Assembly: GCF_000003815.2 (NCBI RefSeq)
Contig: NC_049992.1
Location: forward strand, 18,830,396 to 18,894,395
Direction of reading: 5' to 3'
Source of the DNA: Branchiostoma floridae
Lineage: Eukaryota > Chordata > Leptocardii > Amphioxiformes > Branchiostomatidae
DNA: 64,000 bases
The position numbers and the translations under genes were made by a program. The notes beneath the pieces were generated by a model. The model was not told the DNA's origin. It made no database searches and saw only the letters and a program-made list of their open reading frames with translations. Within the stretch, counting starts at the first letter, position 1, and each line of letters begins with the position of its first letter. This document shows positions 35,245-46,385 of this stretch, piece by piece.

Positions 35245-35761
35245 ACGATGAAGGCTGTTGATGATACATCCAACCCTGACCAGCCTGCGTTGGTCACTCC
35301 CTACACCAATGGTCATCCTCCAGAGAACACCACCTCCACCTATGGTCACCCGGCAATGGACACTCCCTACACTACTGGTCGCACTACCCACATCCCCGGT
35401 CGTCTTGCAGGGGACACCACCTATATCCCTGCTCAGTCTGCTTCGGACACTCCCTACACCAATGGCCATCCTTCCATGGACACTCCCTACACCAATAGCC
35501 ACCCTACCGTGGGCACTCCCTACACCAATAGTCACCCAGCTGTGGACACTCCCTACACCAATGGTGACCCTACCGTGGGCACTCCCTACACCAATGGCCA
35601 CCCTACCGTGGGCACTCCCTACACCAATGGTCACCCTACCGTGGGCACTCCCTACACCAATGGTCACCCAGCCGTGGACACTCCATACAGCAATGGTGAC
35701 CCTTCCGTGGACACTTCATACACCAATGGTGACCCTGCGACGGGCACCAACGACATGCCAG
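35245..35761 (+). CDS. receptor gene C, extracellular repeat stalk exon
   Basis: 172 residues in phase 0 after GTTTACAG: TMKAVDDTSNPDQPAL, then about 14 repeats of 11 residues with consensus TPYTNGHPTVG (33 bp per unit), ending NDMPG at donor G|GTAACC (phase 1). Thr, Pro and Tyr dominate, so an extended, O-glycosylated stalk is likely. Unlike the stalk at 12523 it has few N-x-T sequons (NTT near the start). Without splicing the frame ends after GNPSTC at about 35781, so a truncated stalk-only form is conceivable. This is the longest stalk in the window. The alternative frames over the same repeats are shadows of the array. Confidence 0.8.
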
Positions 35762-35989
35762 GTAACCCCAGCACGTGTTAATTAATGTTACCTACATCCA
35801 TAGTCACCCGGCTATGAACACTACTAACAACGGCATCATTCACGTGGCTACCTACTATTGGCATCGGAATTTTAAAGTATCTGTTTACCTCCATGAAATA
35901 TTCATGGAGGTTATATGTTCCCTAGCGTTTGTGTGTGTGCGTGTCTTTCTACCTGTCAACAAGATAACTCAAGCTTGCAAGAACGTCTG

Positions 35990-36052
35990 AATGAATTGGA
36001 TTAATGCTGCGTATATAATGAATAAATTACATTATATACAATATATATAATA

Positions 36053-36105
<53 letters not shown>

Positions 36106-37009
36106 GGTGTGTGTGTGTCATGTATATATAATGAATAAATTATATAGACTGACTCAGCAGGACAAGGGCTTAAAGACCAACCCCGTACTATAAAACCACC
36201 CAATAAATTCGGCTAACGTAAACTACTAGAGCTCAGTCTTCTGTTCACTGTGGTGGAGTTCACATCGGGGAAGGCTGGCTGAGACCGCTGACCAACACAA
36301 GTTTATTTTCAATTCAATTTTGATATTAGGATACTACATTAGGTATTAAAGTATGATTATACATAAAGCTTTACCTAACCCAGAATATAAAGTAATGAAA
36401 ATGCTGGCTTGTCTTACTCTGGTACTGTGAGACATAACTGACAGTTACATGTACAGTCTACATAGCCCCTGTTGGTACACTTGCAAACAGACACCACATT
36501 ATTAGCCATATTTCTAGACACATAAATATCAGAGCTAATTCAGTTATAAGGAAGATTTTCAAGTTGCAATCATGTGTAGATACAAAAAGACATTTTGATA
36601 CAAAGTTGGCAGAGCAGACTTGAAAGTTTCAATTTGAACACAAGGTTGGTTTCCCAAAATTTGGAAGTTGCTGTTATTAGGACCTCGATTATGTAACTTT
36701 GTTACAACTATCTGGATCATTCTGCAGGGTTTGATAGTGTTTCCTTGAAAACCAGTAGAGAAAAATATTTGAATTTTTGACCAGTATTTTATGCTAATCT
36801 GTCCCTGCCTTTGTTTCCAGTGTGTGTAGACAGTCTGAGATTTTTATTAGTTTATGTATTTATAGGGGTCAATTCACCCCTCTAGCTGCTGGGATGGTCA
36901 CAGTAGGGAGTACTTCCTTAGTGCTGTGCCCAGGGCACTCCTGTTTGGTCTTTAACGGTTAATAAAAGGTTAAATAAGGTAAAGTGGAAATTAATCGAAG
37001 CAATATAGC
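35990..37009. other. intron of gene C, simple repeats
   Basis: No exon is recognised. It includes an inverted 'acctccatgaa/ttcatggaggt' at about 35889-35913, related to the end of the nested element at 61770, and a microsatellite at 36045-36120. Confidence 0.45.
36045..36120. repeat. (AT)n(GT)n microsatellite
   Basis: TA dinucleotides run into TG dinucleotides, interrupted once by 'tttggg'. Confidence 0.95.
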
Positions 37010-38360
37010 CAAAATTCTTTGCTGAATCTTTGCCGATAACGTCTTCAAATTAGCATAATGTAATTATGAAAGATATTCCAGATAACATATATTATATTTA
37101 TGTAAGGAAATAGAAGTTATATAGCAATTGACCGTGAAAAATACATTCATTTTTAGAGCACAAACTAGAGTTCCACGAAACACATGCCTTCGCCAAATAA
37201 TCAAGGCTTCTTTTGGGGAGTGCCTTTATCAAAAACTTCAAAGTCATGGACTATAGAAATACATCTCAAAACATAACCTTCTTGGCAAAGGTAAAAATAG
37301 GTATTCACATTTCCATGCCATGTAAAGATTGCCGAAATAAGGGGGAATACACCCCTCCACATCAAAATGGTGAAACCCCTTCCAATCATACACTTCTCCT
37401 TAAGAGAGATAGTCCGCAAACAAGCAAAGAAACTTGGCACCCCGCAAACTAAAAAAAACAACGTGTCAGCAAAAATAACATCTATGTTTTGCAATCAGAA
37501 ACCTGTCAGTAACTATGCACATGTGCTACACAGGTGGCGGTCAGGAGAAGTGCTGAGTGTCCATGAAAAGAGATCGATTTCTGGAATTACACATTTTCCA
37601 TAATAATCGTTTAAATAAAGCCCAGATTTTCATACAATACACTTCAGGATTTTCATCGTCACCTAGGGTACACACATACTAAAAATAATGCAAATCCATT
37701 AATCCCTGCTTGACTTATTCTCTTCCAAATTTAAGAAAAAAATCACCCGCTGCAGTTCAAAACATGCCACCAGGGGGCCCAAAGTTACACGACTTACTCC
37801 CTGCCCAAAGACGTATCCATTACTAAAAAATCATTAACCTGGCACGTGAGGAAAATTTTATCACCAACTTTTACCGTCGCTGCAGTACCGTAACTCTCCG
37901 CTAGGGGGCCCATTATCGAACTTGACCTTTATTTTCCAAACCCCCACAAAAATCACCAAAAATCATGCAAAACAATCTACAACATCTCGAGTTATTTGTA
38001 CGCAAACACACACACAAACACACTCGCCCCGCTGCAGTGCCGATGGAAAGTGCCAAGTGAACCGTTTTCGAACAGGACCTTCCTTCCTGCAACCGCTACT
38101 CAAATACTAAATATCATGGATGTCTATCCACAGCTACTCTAGTTATATACTGTTGACCTACACATAGAGACACCACACTCAAAAAATAACCTTGCCATTC
38201 TGGCGAAGGTAATTAGCGATTACGAAAATGCCCGTCAACAAATCGCTGCATTTGAAACAGGAAAAACGTAAAACTTGTGAAATTGTTACCGACTGAATTT
38301 CAAGACAACTCATCAAAATTTGGTGGCTCTAGCGTATACGTAAGCCGTTATGCCATTATG
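37010..38360 (+). mobile_element. MITE fragment split by a nested element
   Basis: 37010-37160 ('cttcaaattagcataatgta', 'gtgaaaaatacatt') and 38214-38360 ('gaaattgttaccgac', 'ggtggctctagcgtatacgt') are the two halves of a TTAA MITE body. Between them, 37162-38212 starts 'aactagagttccacga...ccttcgccaaataat' and ends 'ttctggcgaaggtaa', the same element type as at 10097-11437. Neither MITE terminus is present. Confidence 0.6.
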
Positions 38361-38599
38361 CGACATAAAAAGGTCGGTATTTACACACAACGGATAGGAA
38401 CGAAAAGGAATGGATAGGAGCGAAAAGGAACGAAGTATCACCGGCATTTGAAAATTTCAAAACATTTGGATGGCGCAGCCGAACACCAGCCAACTGAGCC
38501 GAACGCCATCCGACCACACACAGCCAACCTAGCTCCCGAATCACTATTTGGGCTTAATACAAAAAATTCGTGACCTTAGTCTGTTCAGAACACAAGCTG

Positions 38600-41500
38600 T
38601 CTGTTCAGAGCACAGGGTGGCGCTCGTGTAGGGCAGCCGCAAGCTTTTGAGCTCTCCCCTACCCTAGCGTCTAAGGTGTCCGCATCCTTATTTCTGAACA
38701 CTTTGAAGTGCAATATTTACGTAGTGTATGTCTAACCGTCCTGTAAACTGTTTGGTGTCTGTTTGTTTCGTGCTGTGCGGACTTTTGGAGGAGTATCCGA
38801 CGTCTGTTCGTGCTGTGTGGCCGATCTCTGTCTTCTGAAATGGCGTCCATTGGAGTTCTACGTTACTCCGCTGGATTCCTGAGAGGCCTGCGGCGATGTA
38901 CACAGGGTTTCATCGACGTACAAGCCAAGGAAAAGCTGAAAACCTACGGACTATTCAAAAGAGGTAGACCGAGAGAAAGGAAAGCAGGTACAAACTTTGC
39001 TCGTAATATCTCTACAATTGTTGGAAATCGACCCTCCCCATCTCTGCAAAGTGATCACCCTTTGATCAGCGTCGGACTTTCTATGCGGCCCTGATCCATT
39101 CAACAAGCGTTACCTGCGCCCTATCACCTGTGATCGTACCATGACGCCCCGGCGGAATGTAAACAACAACAGACCCAGGTGTGGTTATCAGCTACCAACA
39201 TTCCAGATCTTTAACCCAAGATCGCTGTTAAACAAACTGGACGAGTTTCAGTCCGTACTTTCGAGTAACAACACTGACATAGCCGTAGTCTCTGAGACGT
39301 GGTTTACCCCCGCAACACCCGACCAGCTTCTGTCAGTTGACGGCTTTTCGGTGTTCTCCAAATGTCCCGATCGTCGAGGAGGCGGCGTCGCCGTTTATGT
39401 GAAAGACAGTCTCCCGTCAAGTCTTCTCGACATCTTCGTTCCTGACGAACTCGAGTGTTTGTGGGTTAAGATCCGGCCGTACCGTCTTCCACGGAACGTT
39501 TCCAGCCTAGCCGTTTGTGCCGTGTACTCTCCACCTAACTCCGGTCACGACGAGCTACTTGTCGATCACTTAGTGGATACGATTGACTCCCTCCGTGTGA
39601 AGTATCCTGACATAGGGATAGCCGTTGCTGGTGACTTTAATCGGGTCGACGTAACAAGAGTGTGTACAAGCCACAACCTGTGCCAGGTGGTGAAGCAACC
39701 CACAAGAGGCCAAGTCACCTTGGATCTCCTGATCACCAACCTGGCATCGCACTACTTACCTCCGACCATCTCACCTCCCTTAGGAACTAGTGATCACAAC
39801 ACTGTGGACTTTCAACCTAAAGCTAGAACCGTGATCAACAGGACAGTGAGACGTGTGTACAGACCTATCAAAGACTCAGCATTGCGACTATTCGGGCAAT
39901 GGATTACATCTCATGGCTGGTCTGAAGTCTACACCGCTACCTCCGTTTGTGACAAATCCCGAGCTATGCACACGACGCTCCAAGGTCAAATCGATCACTT
40001 CTTCCCATTAAAGGCTTCCCGTTCTCACCACCAAGACAAGCCTTGGCTGTCAGCTGAGGTCAAATCCCTCATACATCGCAGACAACAAGCCTTTGCCAGG
40101 AACGATGACTCCACCTGGAAACACCTTAGGAACAAAGTCCAAAGGAAAATCGGGGACTTAAAAGGGACCTACTACAACTCCAAAGTAAAGTCTATGAAGA
40201 AGGACAATATCACACAGTGGTACAAGGAGATAAAAACCATGATGAACTCATCCTGTTCCGAACCGGTCATTCACATCAACGGGTTCGCCCCCGACGACAA
40301 ACCCGGTATTGCCATGGAGATTAACAAAACACTCGGATCAGTGATACAGTCTCTACCTGCCATCGACACAACAGCACTGCCCGCGTACTTACCTTCGTTT
40401 CCAGCACCATGTGTTCAACCCTGGGATGTCTACAAAGAACTACAAAGGGTCAAAACACGCAAAGCAGCTGGACCAGATGGCATTCCTGGTAAAATAATCA
40501 AAGAATTTGCGTGTGAGCTGAGCGAACCCTTCACCGACATTCTCAATAGCTCCCTCCAACAAGGCTTAGTGCCGGACGAATGGAAATGTGCGGTCATTGT
40601 TCCAATACCTAAGACAAAACCTCCTTCGATAACCGAACTTCGTCCGATCTCCTTGACATCCCTGCTAGCGAAAGTCGCCGAACGTTTTGTCTCGCGGTGG
40701 GTGTTGACCGACATCGTTCCTCAAATCGATGTTCAACAGTACGGCTGCCTCAAGGGCAAATCGACAACACACTGCCTTCTAGATTTGACCAACAAGGTTT
40801 TCAAAGCCACCGATAAACCCGGCGTCCTGTGTTCTCTTGTTTCAACCAATTATAGCAAGGCCTTCGATCGTGTGTGTCATAACCTTGCTATCCAACGTCT
40901 GCTTGATCTCGGCCTGCGCCCCTCCGTGACAAGATGGATTGTAGACTTCCTCACTAACAGGAGCCAGGCTGTACGTTACCATGGAACACTTTCCGACAGC
41001 TTGAAGGTGACCTGTGGATTACCCCAGGGGACTCTACTCGGGCCTTTGATTTTCCTTGCGTATATCAACAGCGCCGCACATCAGGCTGCCTCCAAACGCT
41101 GGAAATTCGTTGATGACCTGAATTTGTTGGAAATAAGAACCCCCAACTTAAATCCTTCAAGTATGCAGCAGGACTTGAACGACTTGGACAACTGGTCTCG
41201 AACCAGCCATATGAAACTGCATCCCAAGAAGTGTCAAGTCATGCATATTCAATTCAGGAAGACCCCGTACCCAACACCTCCTCTCACGATCGACAACACA
41301 GAGCTCCAACAGGTTGTAGTTATGAAAATCATGGGTGTGCTGCTTCAGTCTGATTTACGATGGAACTCCCATGTCGACTCCATTTGTAGCAAATCAAGTC
41401 GACGTCTGTGCCTCCTCCGCAAACTGAAACACTTCCACGTATCCATCGACGACCTTGTCACAGTGTATGTGTCTTACATCCGACCAGTCCTGGAGTATTG

Positions 41501-42120
41501 TGCCCCTGTCTGGCATTCCGGGCTCACCACTGCACTTAGTGACAGGATAGAGAAGGTCCAACGGAGAGCTGTGCGTATTATACTGGGGCACAACTACACG
41601 TCTTACACCGATGTCTGTTCTGACTTGGGACTACCTTCTCTACAAGCACGACGTCTTGACCTGATCAAAAACTTTGCTAACTCTCTCAGCCAGTCTGAAC
41701 ATTTCTTGCACTTACTGCCACCAGCCAGAGGTGAGATCAGTGGCAGACTGACAAGATCATCCCACAAACTGAACACTACTCGCTGTAGAACTGAACGCTA
41801 TCGCAACAGCGCTGTACCCTTCATGGTCCGCCTTTTGAACGAGTAATTGTCACCTCAGTGTTTTTGTACCAAATAGCATTATGTATTTTGAATAGCTATA
41901 TACTGATATTACTGTGTTAAGTAAATTCTATCTTAAATGTTTTGGTAATGACACTTCATTTTATCCCAATACTGTTTTAATTTGTCGGTCTGAAATGCCT
42001 TTTAAGAACTATGTTATTGCCTCGATTTTAACCACTTTGATGTTAACGGTTTGTAATGACAAGTCGCAATTCAGCCGTGTGGCTGCAATGTCATTGTCAA
42101 TTTGTTGAATTTCGAAATAA
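38600..42120 (+). mobile_element. CR1/L2-type non-LTR retrotransposon
   Basis: Approximate extent. A GC-richer stretch starts after the MITE fragment and carries a 5' region, the large endonuclease/reverse transcriptase frame (39141-41846) and a 3' tail ending about 'gaatttcgaaataaaccagt' with no poly(A). It lies in the last intron of receptor gene C, in the sense orientation. Exact ends and target duplication could not be fixed. The open frame at 38810-39094 has no recognised domain and is treated as 5' leader. Confidence 0.75.
39141..41846 (+). CDS. retrotransposon endonuclease/reverse transcriptase (ORF2-type)
   Basis: A 901-residue uninterrupted frame. The N-terminal AP-type endonuclease shows FNPRSLLNK (25-32), SETW (51-54), VAGDFN (162-167) and TSDHN (216-220). 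The reverse transcriptase shows KAAGPDGIPG (441-450), LRPISLTSLLAKV (500-512), NYSKAFDRV (570-578), GLPQGTLLGP (626-635) and FVDD (656-659). The C-terminus carries SYIRPVLEYCAPVWHSG. This order is that of the CR1/L2 group of LINEs, which nick DNA and copy their RNA at the nick. The first catalytic Asp of the reverse transcriptase (motif A, D-(F/Y)-S-K-A-F-D) is Asn here (codon AAT, 40848-40850), so the enzyme is probably inactive despite the open frame. ATG at 39141 is the first in frame; the true start is uncertain. Confidence 0.92.
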   Translation: MTPRRNVNNNRPRCGYQLPTFQIFNPRSLLNKLDEFQSVLSSNNTDIAVVSETWFTPATPDQLLSVDGFSVFSKCPDRRGGGVAVYVKDSLPSSLLDIFVPDELECLWVKIRPYRLPRNVSSLAVCAVYSPPNSGHDELLVDHLVDTIDSLRVKYPDIGIAVAGDFNRVDVTRVCTSHNLCQVVKQPTRGQVTLDLLITNLASHYLPPTISPPLGTSDHNTVDFQPKARTVINRTVRRVYRPIKDSALRLFGQWITSHGWSEVYTATSVCDKSRAMHTTLQGQIDHFFPLKASRSHHQDKPWLSAEVKSLIHRRQQAFARNDDSTWKHLRNKVQRKIGDLKGTYYNSKVKSMKKDNITQWYKEIKTMMNSSCSEPVIHINGFAPDDKPGIAMEINKTLGSVIQSLPAIDTTALPAYLPSFPAPCVQPWDVYKELQRVKTRKAAGPDGIPGKIIKEFACELSEPFTDILNSSLQQGLVPDEWKCAVIVPIPKTKPPSITELRPISLTSLLAKVAERFVSRWVLTDIVPQIDVQQYGCLKGKSTTHCLLDLTNKVFKATDKPGVLCSLVSTNYSKAFDRVCHNLAIQRLLDLGLRPSVTRWIVDFLTNRSQAVRYHGTLSDSLKVTCGLPQGTLLGPLIFLAYINSAAHQAASKRWKFVDDLNLLEIRTPNLNPSSMQQDLNDLDNWSRTSHMKLHPKKCQVMHIQFRKTPYPTPPLTIDNTELQQVVVMKIMGVLLQSDLRWNSHVDSICSKSSRRLCLLRKLKHFHVSIDDLVTVYVSYIRPVLEYCAPVWHSGLTTALSDRIEKVQRRAVRIILGHNYTSYTDVCSDLGLPSLQARRLDLIKNFANSLSQSEHFLHLLPPARGEISGRLTRSSHKLNTTRCRTERYRNSAVPFMVRLLNE

Positions 42121-42414
42121 ACCAGTCATACAAGCTATCAAAACATTTTGACGTCATTACTACGTCACATTATGTCATAACGATACCAAAAGTACAGTTG
42201 AGATAAAACCAAGTATATCATCCTCTGCAAATTTTGTGTTCGTAATTATAAAACCAATTTCGTTTTGAAATCACAAGGGGAGCGATACGGATCACAAGGT
42301 CTTGTGCTCGAGATGCGCGATATAAACATCTCAATTCAGGCATACAATGCAATAGTTGCTTGCGAAGTTGGTTTATTTTGCAAATATTGACTAAATAAAC
42401 ATTTCATCCATTAG

Positions 42415-42638
42415 GTCCTAAGAGAAAGTGGCGAGCCGACTCACGTTGTGGCCAGCGTTACCCTGCATATGATGGTAACCCTGCTGCATGTGATCCTGAC
42501 GGTGAAGCCCCATGCTGTTCGAAATATTACTGGTGCGGAGGCACGACTGGCCACTGTAAGTGCCCCGACTGTGTCGACTACAAGAAAAAAGAGTGCAAGA
42601 AAAGATTTTGGGGAATCTTTACATGTCGATATATATAG
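42415..42638 (+). CDS. receptor gene C, terminal hevein-like (chitin-binding type 1-like) exon
   Basis: The exon opens in phase 1 after CATTAG and reads PKRKWRADSRCGQRYP, AACDPDGEAPCCS, YWCGG, HCKCPDCVDYKKK and ECKKRFWGIF to a stop at 42636. The spacing C-G, C, C-C-S, W-C-G, C-x-C, C matches the hevein/chitin-binding type 1 pattern with eight core cysteines plus two extra near the end. Proteins of this fold bind chitin or GlcNAc polymers. It is the only ectodomain exon found downstream of the stalk at 35245, and phases agree, so the model is tail, TM, stalk, hevein-like domain. Additional exons hidden in the 6.6-kb intron cannot be excluded. The paralogous minus-strand exon at 9060-9253 is decayed. 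Confidence 0.72.
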
Positions 42639-43745
42639 TTTCCTGTATCCCTAATTGACCAGATGTCCGATAGGCCGTCGAATTCGCGGTTGCTTTCTCG
42701 ACTACGGAAAGATGAGGAACAAGAAAAAGAATGCGGAATGAAAAGATTTTAGGCAATGTTTACAGGGAATTTGTGTCAATAGTTTACGGTATCCCTAATT
42801 TACCCTGTAAGGCATATGTTGATTCAATTATATAAAATGACTTCCTCCGGAAAAGTCAAAACTGATGAGGAGGTGGGAAAGGCTTTTCTTATGAAAATAC
42901 TTTAAATCAACTTTAACATTCTTCGTCATCAGTATCTATTTTCAGACTTTGTTATAAATTTTCTTCAGGTATTGAATCTTTAACCATTTACAATAAGGGC
43001 TAAATTTGATGCCCGCTGAGATGATACATGTTCTAATACATGGCCTTATGTGGAAAAACATGTCTTGCCACCAGTAATAACATGCATTGGCATAATACCG
43101 GCAGTAAGACTTATACCGGCCGATCAAAAATAATGGAATTTAAAGAGATCTACACATGCAACAATAGTTATTTCTGAGGTGTGCACACTTCAGACATCTA
43201 GATGTCCAATACATCATTTACAAAGCATCGATAACAATGCATTCGAAGACAACAAGGCCAAAAGTTTTCAGTATCTTTTTCGGGGTAGGCAGCTCGTCGT
43301 GGGACGAACACACTGTCACATTCATTGCCAGATTTGTAGATCATAATTACACATACTCATGGCACAAGACGAACATGATTCAACAGCAATCCTGAATTTC
43401 TGTTGGTTACCTACAACTCATGTAAAAGTGTGAAGAACCGTTGCATAATAGCCCGGATCTACGACTGAATGGGCAAAATTGAACGTACGCAGCCATTTTC
43501 CCGCCATTTTTTATTTCTACGCTAGCAGTGAAGTGTTACGTCATAGCGGTTGTGACGGACAGAAGTTAAATGAAAACTATTGTCAGTATACGTCCGTTTT
43601 CTCATGACATTTTGTATGCTCATGCAGGTTTATCTTTTATGCAACATCAGAGGATGTATAAAGTAACAAAGCGACAGTTAATTGTGCCGTGTTTCTTCCG
43701 GCCGGTATTTTGTACCCCCTCTCAACCACGCGGCCGTTCGCCGTG
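42639..43745. other. 3' flank of gene C, with partial exon duplication
   Basis: About 42697-42805 repeats the end of the hevein-like exon and its 3' flank ('ctcgactacggaaag', 'gaaaagattttaggcaatgt', 'ggtatccctaatttaccctg') with a broken frame. The following bases match the flank of the minus-strand copy near 9000-9060. No other exon is seen to 43745. Confidence 0.6.
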
Positions 43746-44807
43746 TAACATCTATTATCATAATACCGGTGTGACAGCGATCTCGCCCCCCCGTGATCTC
43801 GCCCCCCCGGGGGCGAAATCACTAGCGATCTCGCCCCCCCGGGGCGAAATCACTAGCGATCTCGCCCTCGCGGGCTAGTGATCTCGCCCCGCTAGTAACC
43901 CGCCCCCTAATAAACAATTTCCCCCCCCCCCCAAAAAAANNNNNNNNNNNNNNNNNNNNNNNNNNNNNNNNNNNNNNNNNNNNNNNNNNNNNNNNNNNNN
44001 NNNNNNNNNNNNNNNNNNNNNNNNNNNNNNNNNNNNNNNACTCCCTTGTATTCCCATTATCGCATATACCTGAGTCTTGACATAAGATGTATTTCATTGT
44101 ATTCAAACCTGTCCTCAAACAACCTATACATCTCCAATATGAAGTCTCTACCATGAAGTGACCACAAAAGAATTATGTAATGTCTTTATTAATTATGCAA
44201 ATATTAGGTATTAATTAGAATAACGCACATTTTGGTATATGCACCTGGCCAAGGGATATCTTCACCTCCAACATGACTGTTTTTTCTAGTATTTAGGAAC
44301 TGATGCATTTACCCGTGTTTCTTAAGACTGGTACTTTACCAGTGTTTGTGTAGCATTTAACAACAGCTATATCAACTTGCGCGTAGATAGTGTTTATAAT
44401 GAGAAACTATTATTCACGTGTGTTTTTGTTAGTGCTTTGGAAATGTTTCCAGCACAAGAAAGAAGACACTGAGACAAATTGAAAACATATAGCTGACGTA
44501 TTCCGTACCATAGACGGTGTTGATTTATACGTTCGCAGTAGCACTGTTTTTATGCCACCTCAGCTGCAAAAATTGTCTTTTTTATTTCAATGTCATGTTT
44601 GCACCGACCAATATAGTATCGACTTTCGAGGTATGACATCTTACGGTACGGTAAAAAGGTGCCATATAGGTACCAGGTAACACACCATATACGTTACTTC
44701 CCAGGTGCAGTATAGTACCAGGTAGCGCACCTGTAATATGTGGCGAGATCGCTGGGGGGGGGGGGGGCGAGATCGCTGTCACACCGGTATTATGCTAATA
44801 GATGTTA
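43746..44807. mobile_element. inverted-repeat element containing the assembly gap
   Basis: Left 'taacatctattatcataata' plus 'ccggtgtgacagcgatctcg'; the right end is the inverse with one mismatch (44758-44807), so terminal repeats are at least 45 bp. Adjacent inner repeats read 'gcgatctcgccccccc' several times. No coding sequence is visible. The interior is interrupted by 100 N, so the true length is unknown. Confidence 0.65.
43940..44039. other. assembly gap (100 N)
   Basis: Exactly 100 N, the usual placeholder for a gap of unknown size, next to C and A homopolymers. Confidence 0.99.
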
Positions 44808-45433
44808 CTACTGACAGGATGTTCTTCTCGATAAGACATTTGGCACCGTTTTGTTTGTATGACAAGTCTTGTTTATGCGTGCACAATTATACGTAGAATT
44901 TAAACCGTTAACGAGAATGATTCCCTGAAATGTTTAATGCATATTGACGTACCCAAGGTAAATGCAATCTATAGTGCCATTCTCGAGCTATACTGTATAT
45001 TTACAAACAAACAAGTACGTACATGCATACACGCATACATGCATACAAACACACACACACGCACTCTCTCTCACACGAATTGTAAAATAGTGTGCTAAAA
45101 TCAATGTTATTTCATTATCATGACCGACCGTCTCACACCTTCATAAACTGCATAGTAGCCCTGGCTGCATTTCTTTCAATATAACATAATAAATCAAATC
45201 AAGTCAAACTGCATGGTATAGATGACTGGGGAAGAGGAGTTGGGATTACAGCTTTCAGAAGAAAACTAGGATCTTTAAGTTGATGTTTCAATCTCATTCA
45301 TTTTATCGTTTAATCGTTATAAAATGTATCCTTGTTTGTTTCCTTATTTTATTCCCCCATGGCAGTGCTGATATAAGATTATATTTGACACCAATAATAT
45401 ACGATGGTGTTTTAAGTAATTTCTATAACTTAA
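44808..45433. other. no gene recognised
   Basis: AT-rich spacer with a short 'catacatgcatacaaacacacacac' type simple repeat near 45020-45075. No exon or element is supported. Confidence 0.4.
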
Positions 45434-46381
45434 CCCTATTCAGACCGGGCTTTTTTGGTCATCCCTGGACCGGGGGGGGGGGCTTTTGAGGCCCTCCACT
45501 TCTAAGTCCTATAACTCTAAAACGACGTACCGTAGGGCCACAAAATTTTCAGGACATGATTTCGACATAATATCTGACAAGTATGTGACGTTTGACGTTA
45601 CGTTGACGTAAGATGACGTAATTATGACGTCATCAATTTGATTACATTGGTCAAACCCATGAAAAATGGGTATTCTCAGAAAACTTCAAGTTATGCTGAA
45701 AAAATGTAACAACAAGTGCAGATAACAGAATAATAATGTTTATTACGACTTGCGTTGCCAATAGCAACATCAATGACGTCAATATGACGTCATAAAATGA
45801 CGTCATGCACATCTAAGATACGAGTTGGGCTCCGCCATATTATATCCACCATCTTGAATTTTTAAAAATACTTTTTTTGCAACAAATAATCACAAAGGGC
45901 AATGGAAATAGACTAAATTCATTCATTTAGATGGTTTTTGATGAAAAAATACCAGGTAGTTGCAAATTTTAAGGGATAATTAGCTTATTTTTCTTGATCT
46001 GGCCATTCCGTCCGCCATCTTGGATTTTGGGCTGATGACGTCATCAAATTAGCATAATTTATGAATATATAATTATGAAAGATATGCTGAATAATATAAG
46101 ATTTTATTTATGTAACAAAATCACAGTAATATAGCAAATAAATTTGAAAAATACATTGTTAGAACCAAAAATAGTGATTTTTGGCAAAACTGCCTGTCAA
46201 CAAACGGTTGCCATGGCAACAAGAAAAAATGGAAAATTTGTCAAACTTCGTAGAATTGTTGCCAACAATATTTTAGGAAAACTCACTAAATTTGGTGGCT
46301 CTAGCGTAAGCCGTTCTGGCGTTATAGGACATCGAAGTTAGCGCGGGCCTCAAAAGCCCCCCCCCCCCGGTCTGAATAGGG
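45434..46381 (+). mobile_element. TTAA-flanked MITE, copy 3, complete
   Basis: 948 bp with TTAA at both sides (45430-45433 and 46382-46385). The inverted ends are CCCTATTCAGACCGGGC and its inverse GG-TCTGAATAGGG, with G/C homopolymers just inside. It carries several TGACGTCA octamers (45625, 45774, 45785, 45798). TTAA target and CCCT ends are hallmarks of piggyBac-type transposons; no transposase is present. A short frame at 46144-46341, also open at 24788, is shared only because the repeat is shared. Confidence 0.85.
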
Positions 46382-46385
46382 TTAA

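Noticed and set aside
35239-35785. Long open frames on both strands and in a second plus frame over the stalk repeats
   Set aside because: A 33-bp repeat keeps several frames open at once. Only the frame continuous with the TM exon phase, with flanking splice sites and conserved in the paralogues, is called.
38810-39094. 94-codon frame before the retrotransposon ORF as a possible ORF1
   Set aside because: No RNA-binding, zinc-knuckle or esterase motif visible; treated as 5' leader of the element.
43822-44154. Minus-strand frames crossing the gap
   Set aside because: They run through the N stretch and cannot be real evidence of coding.
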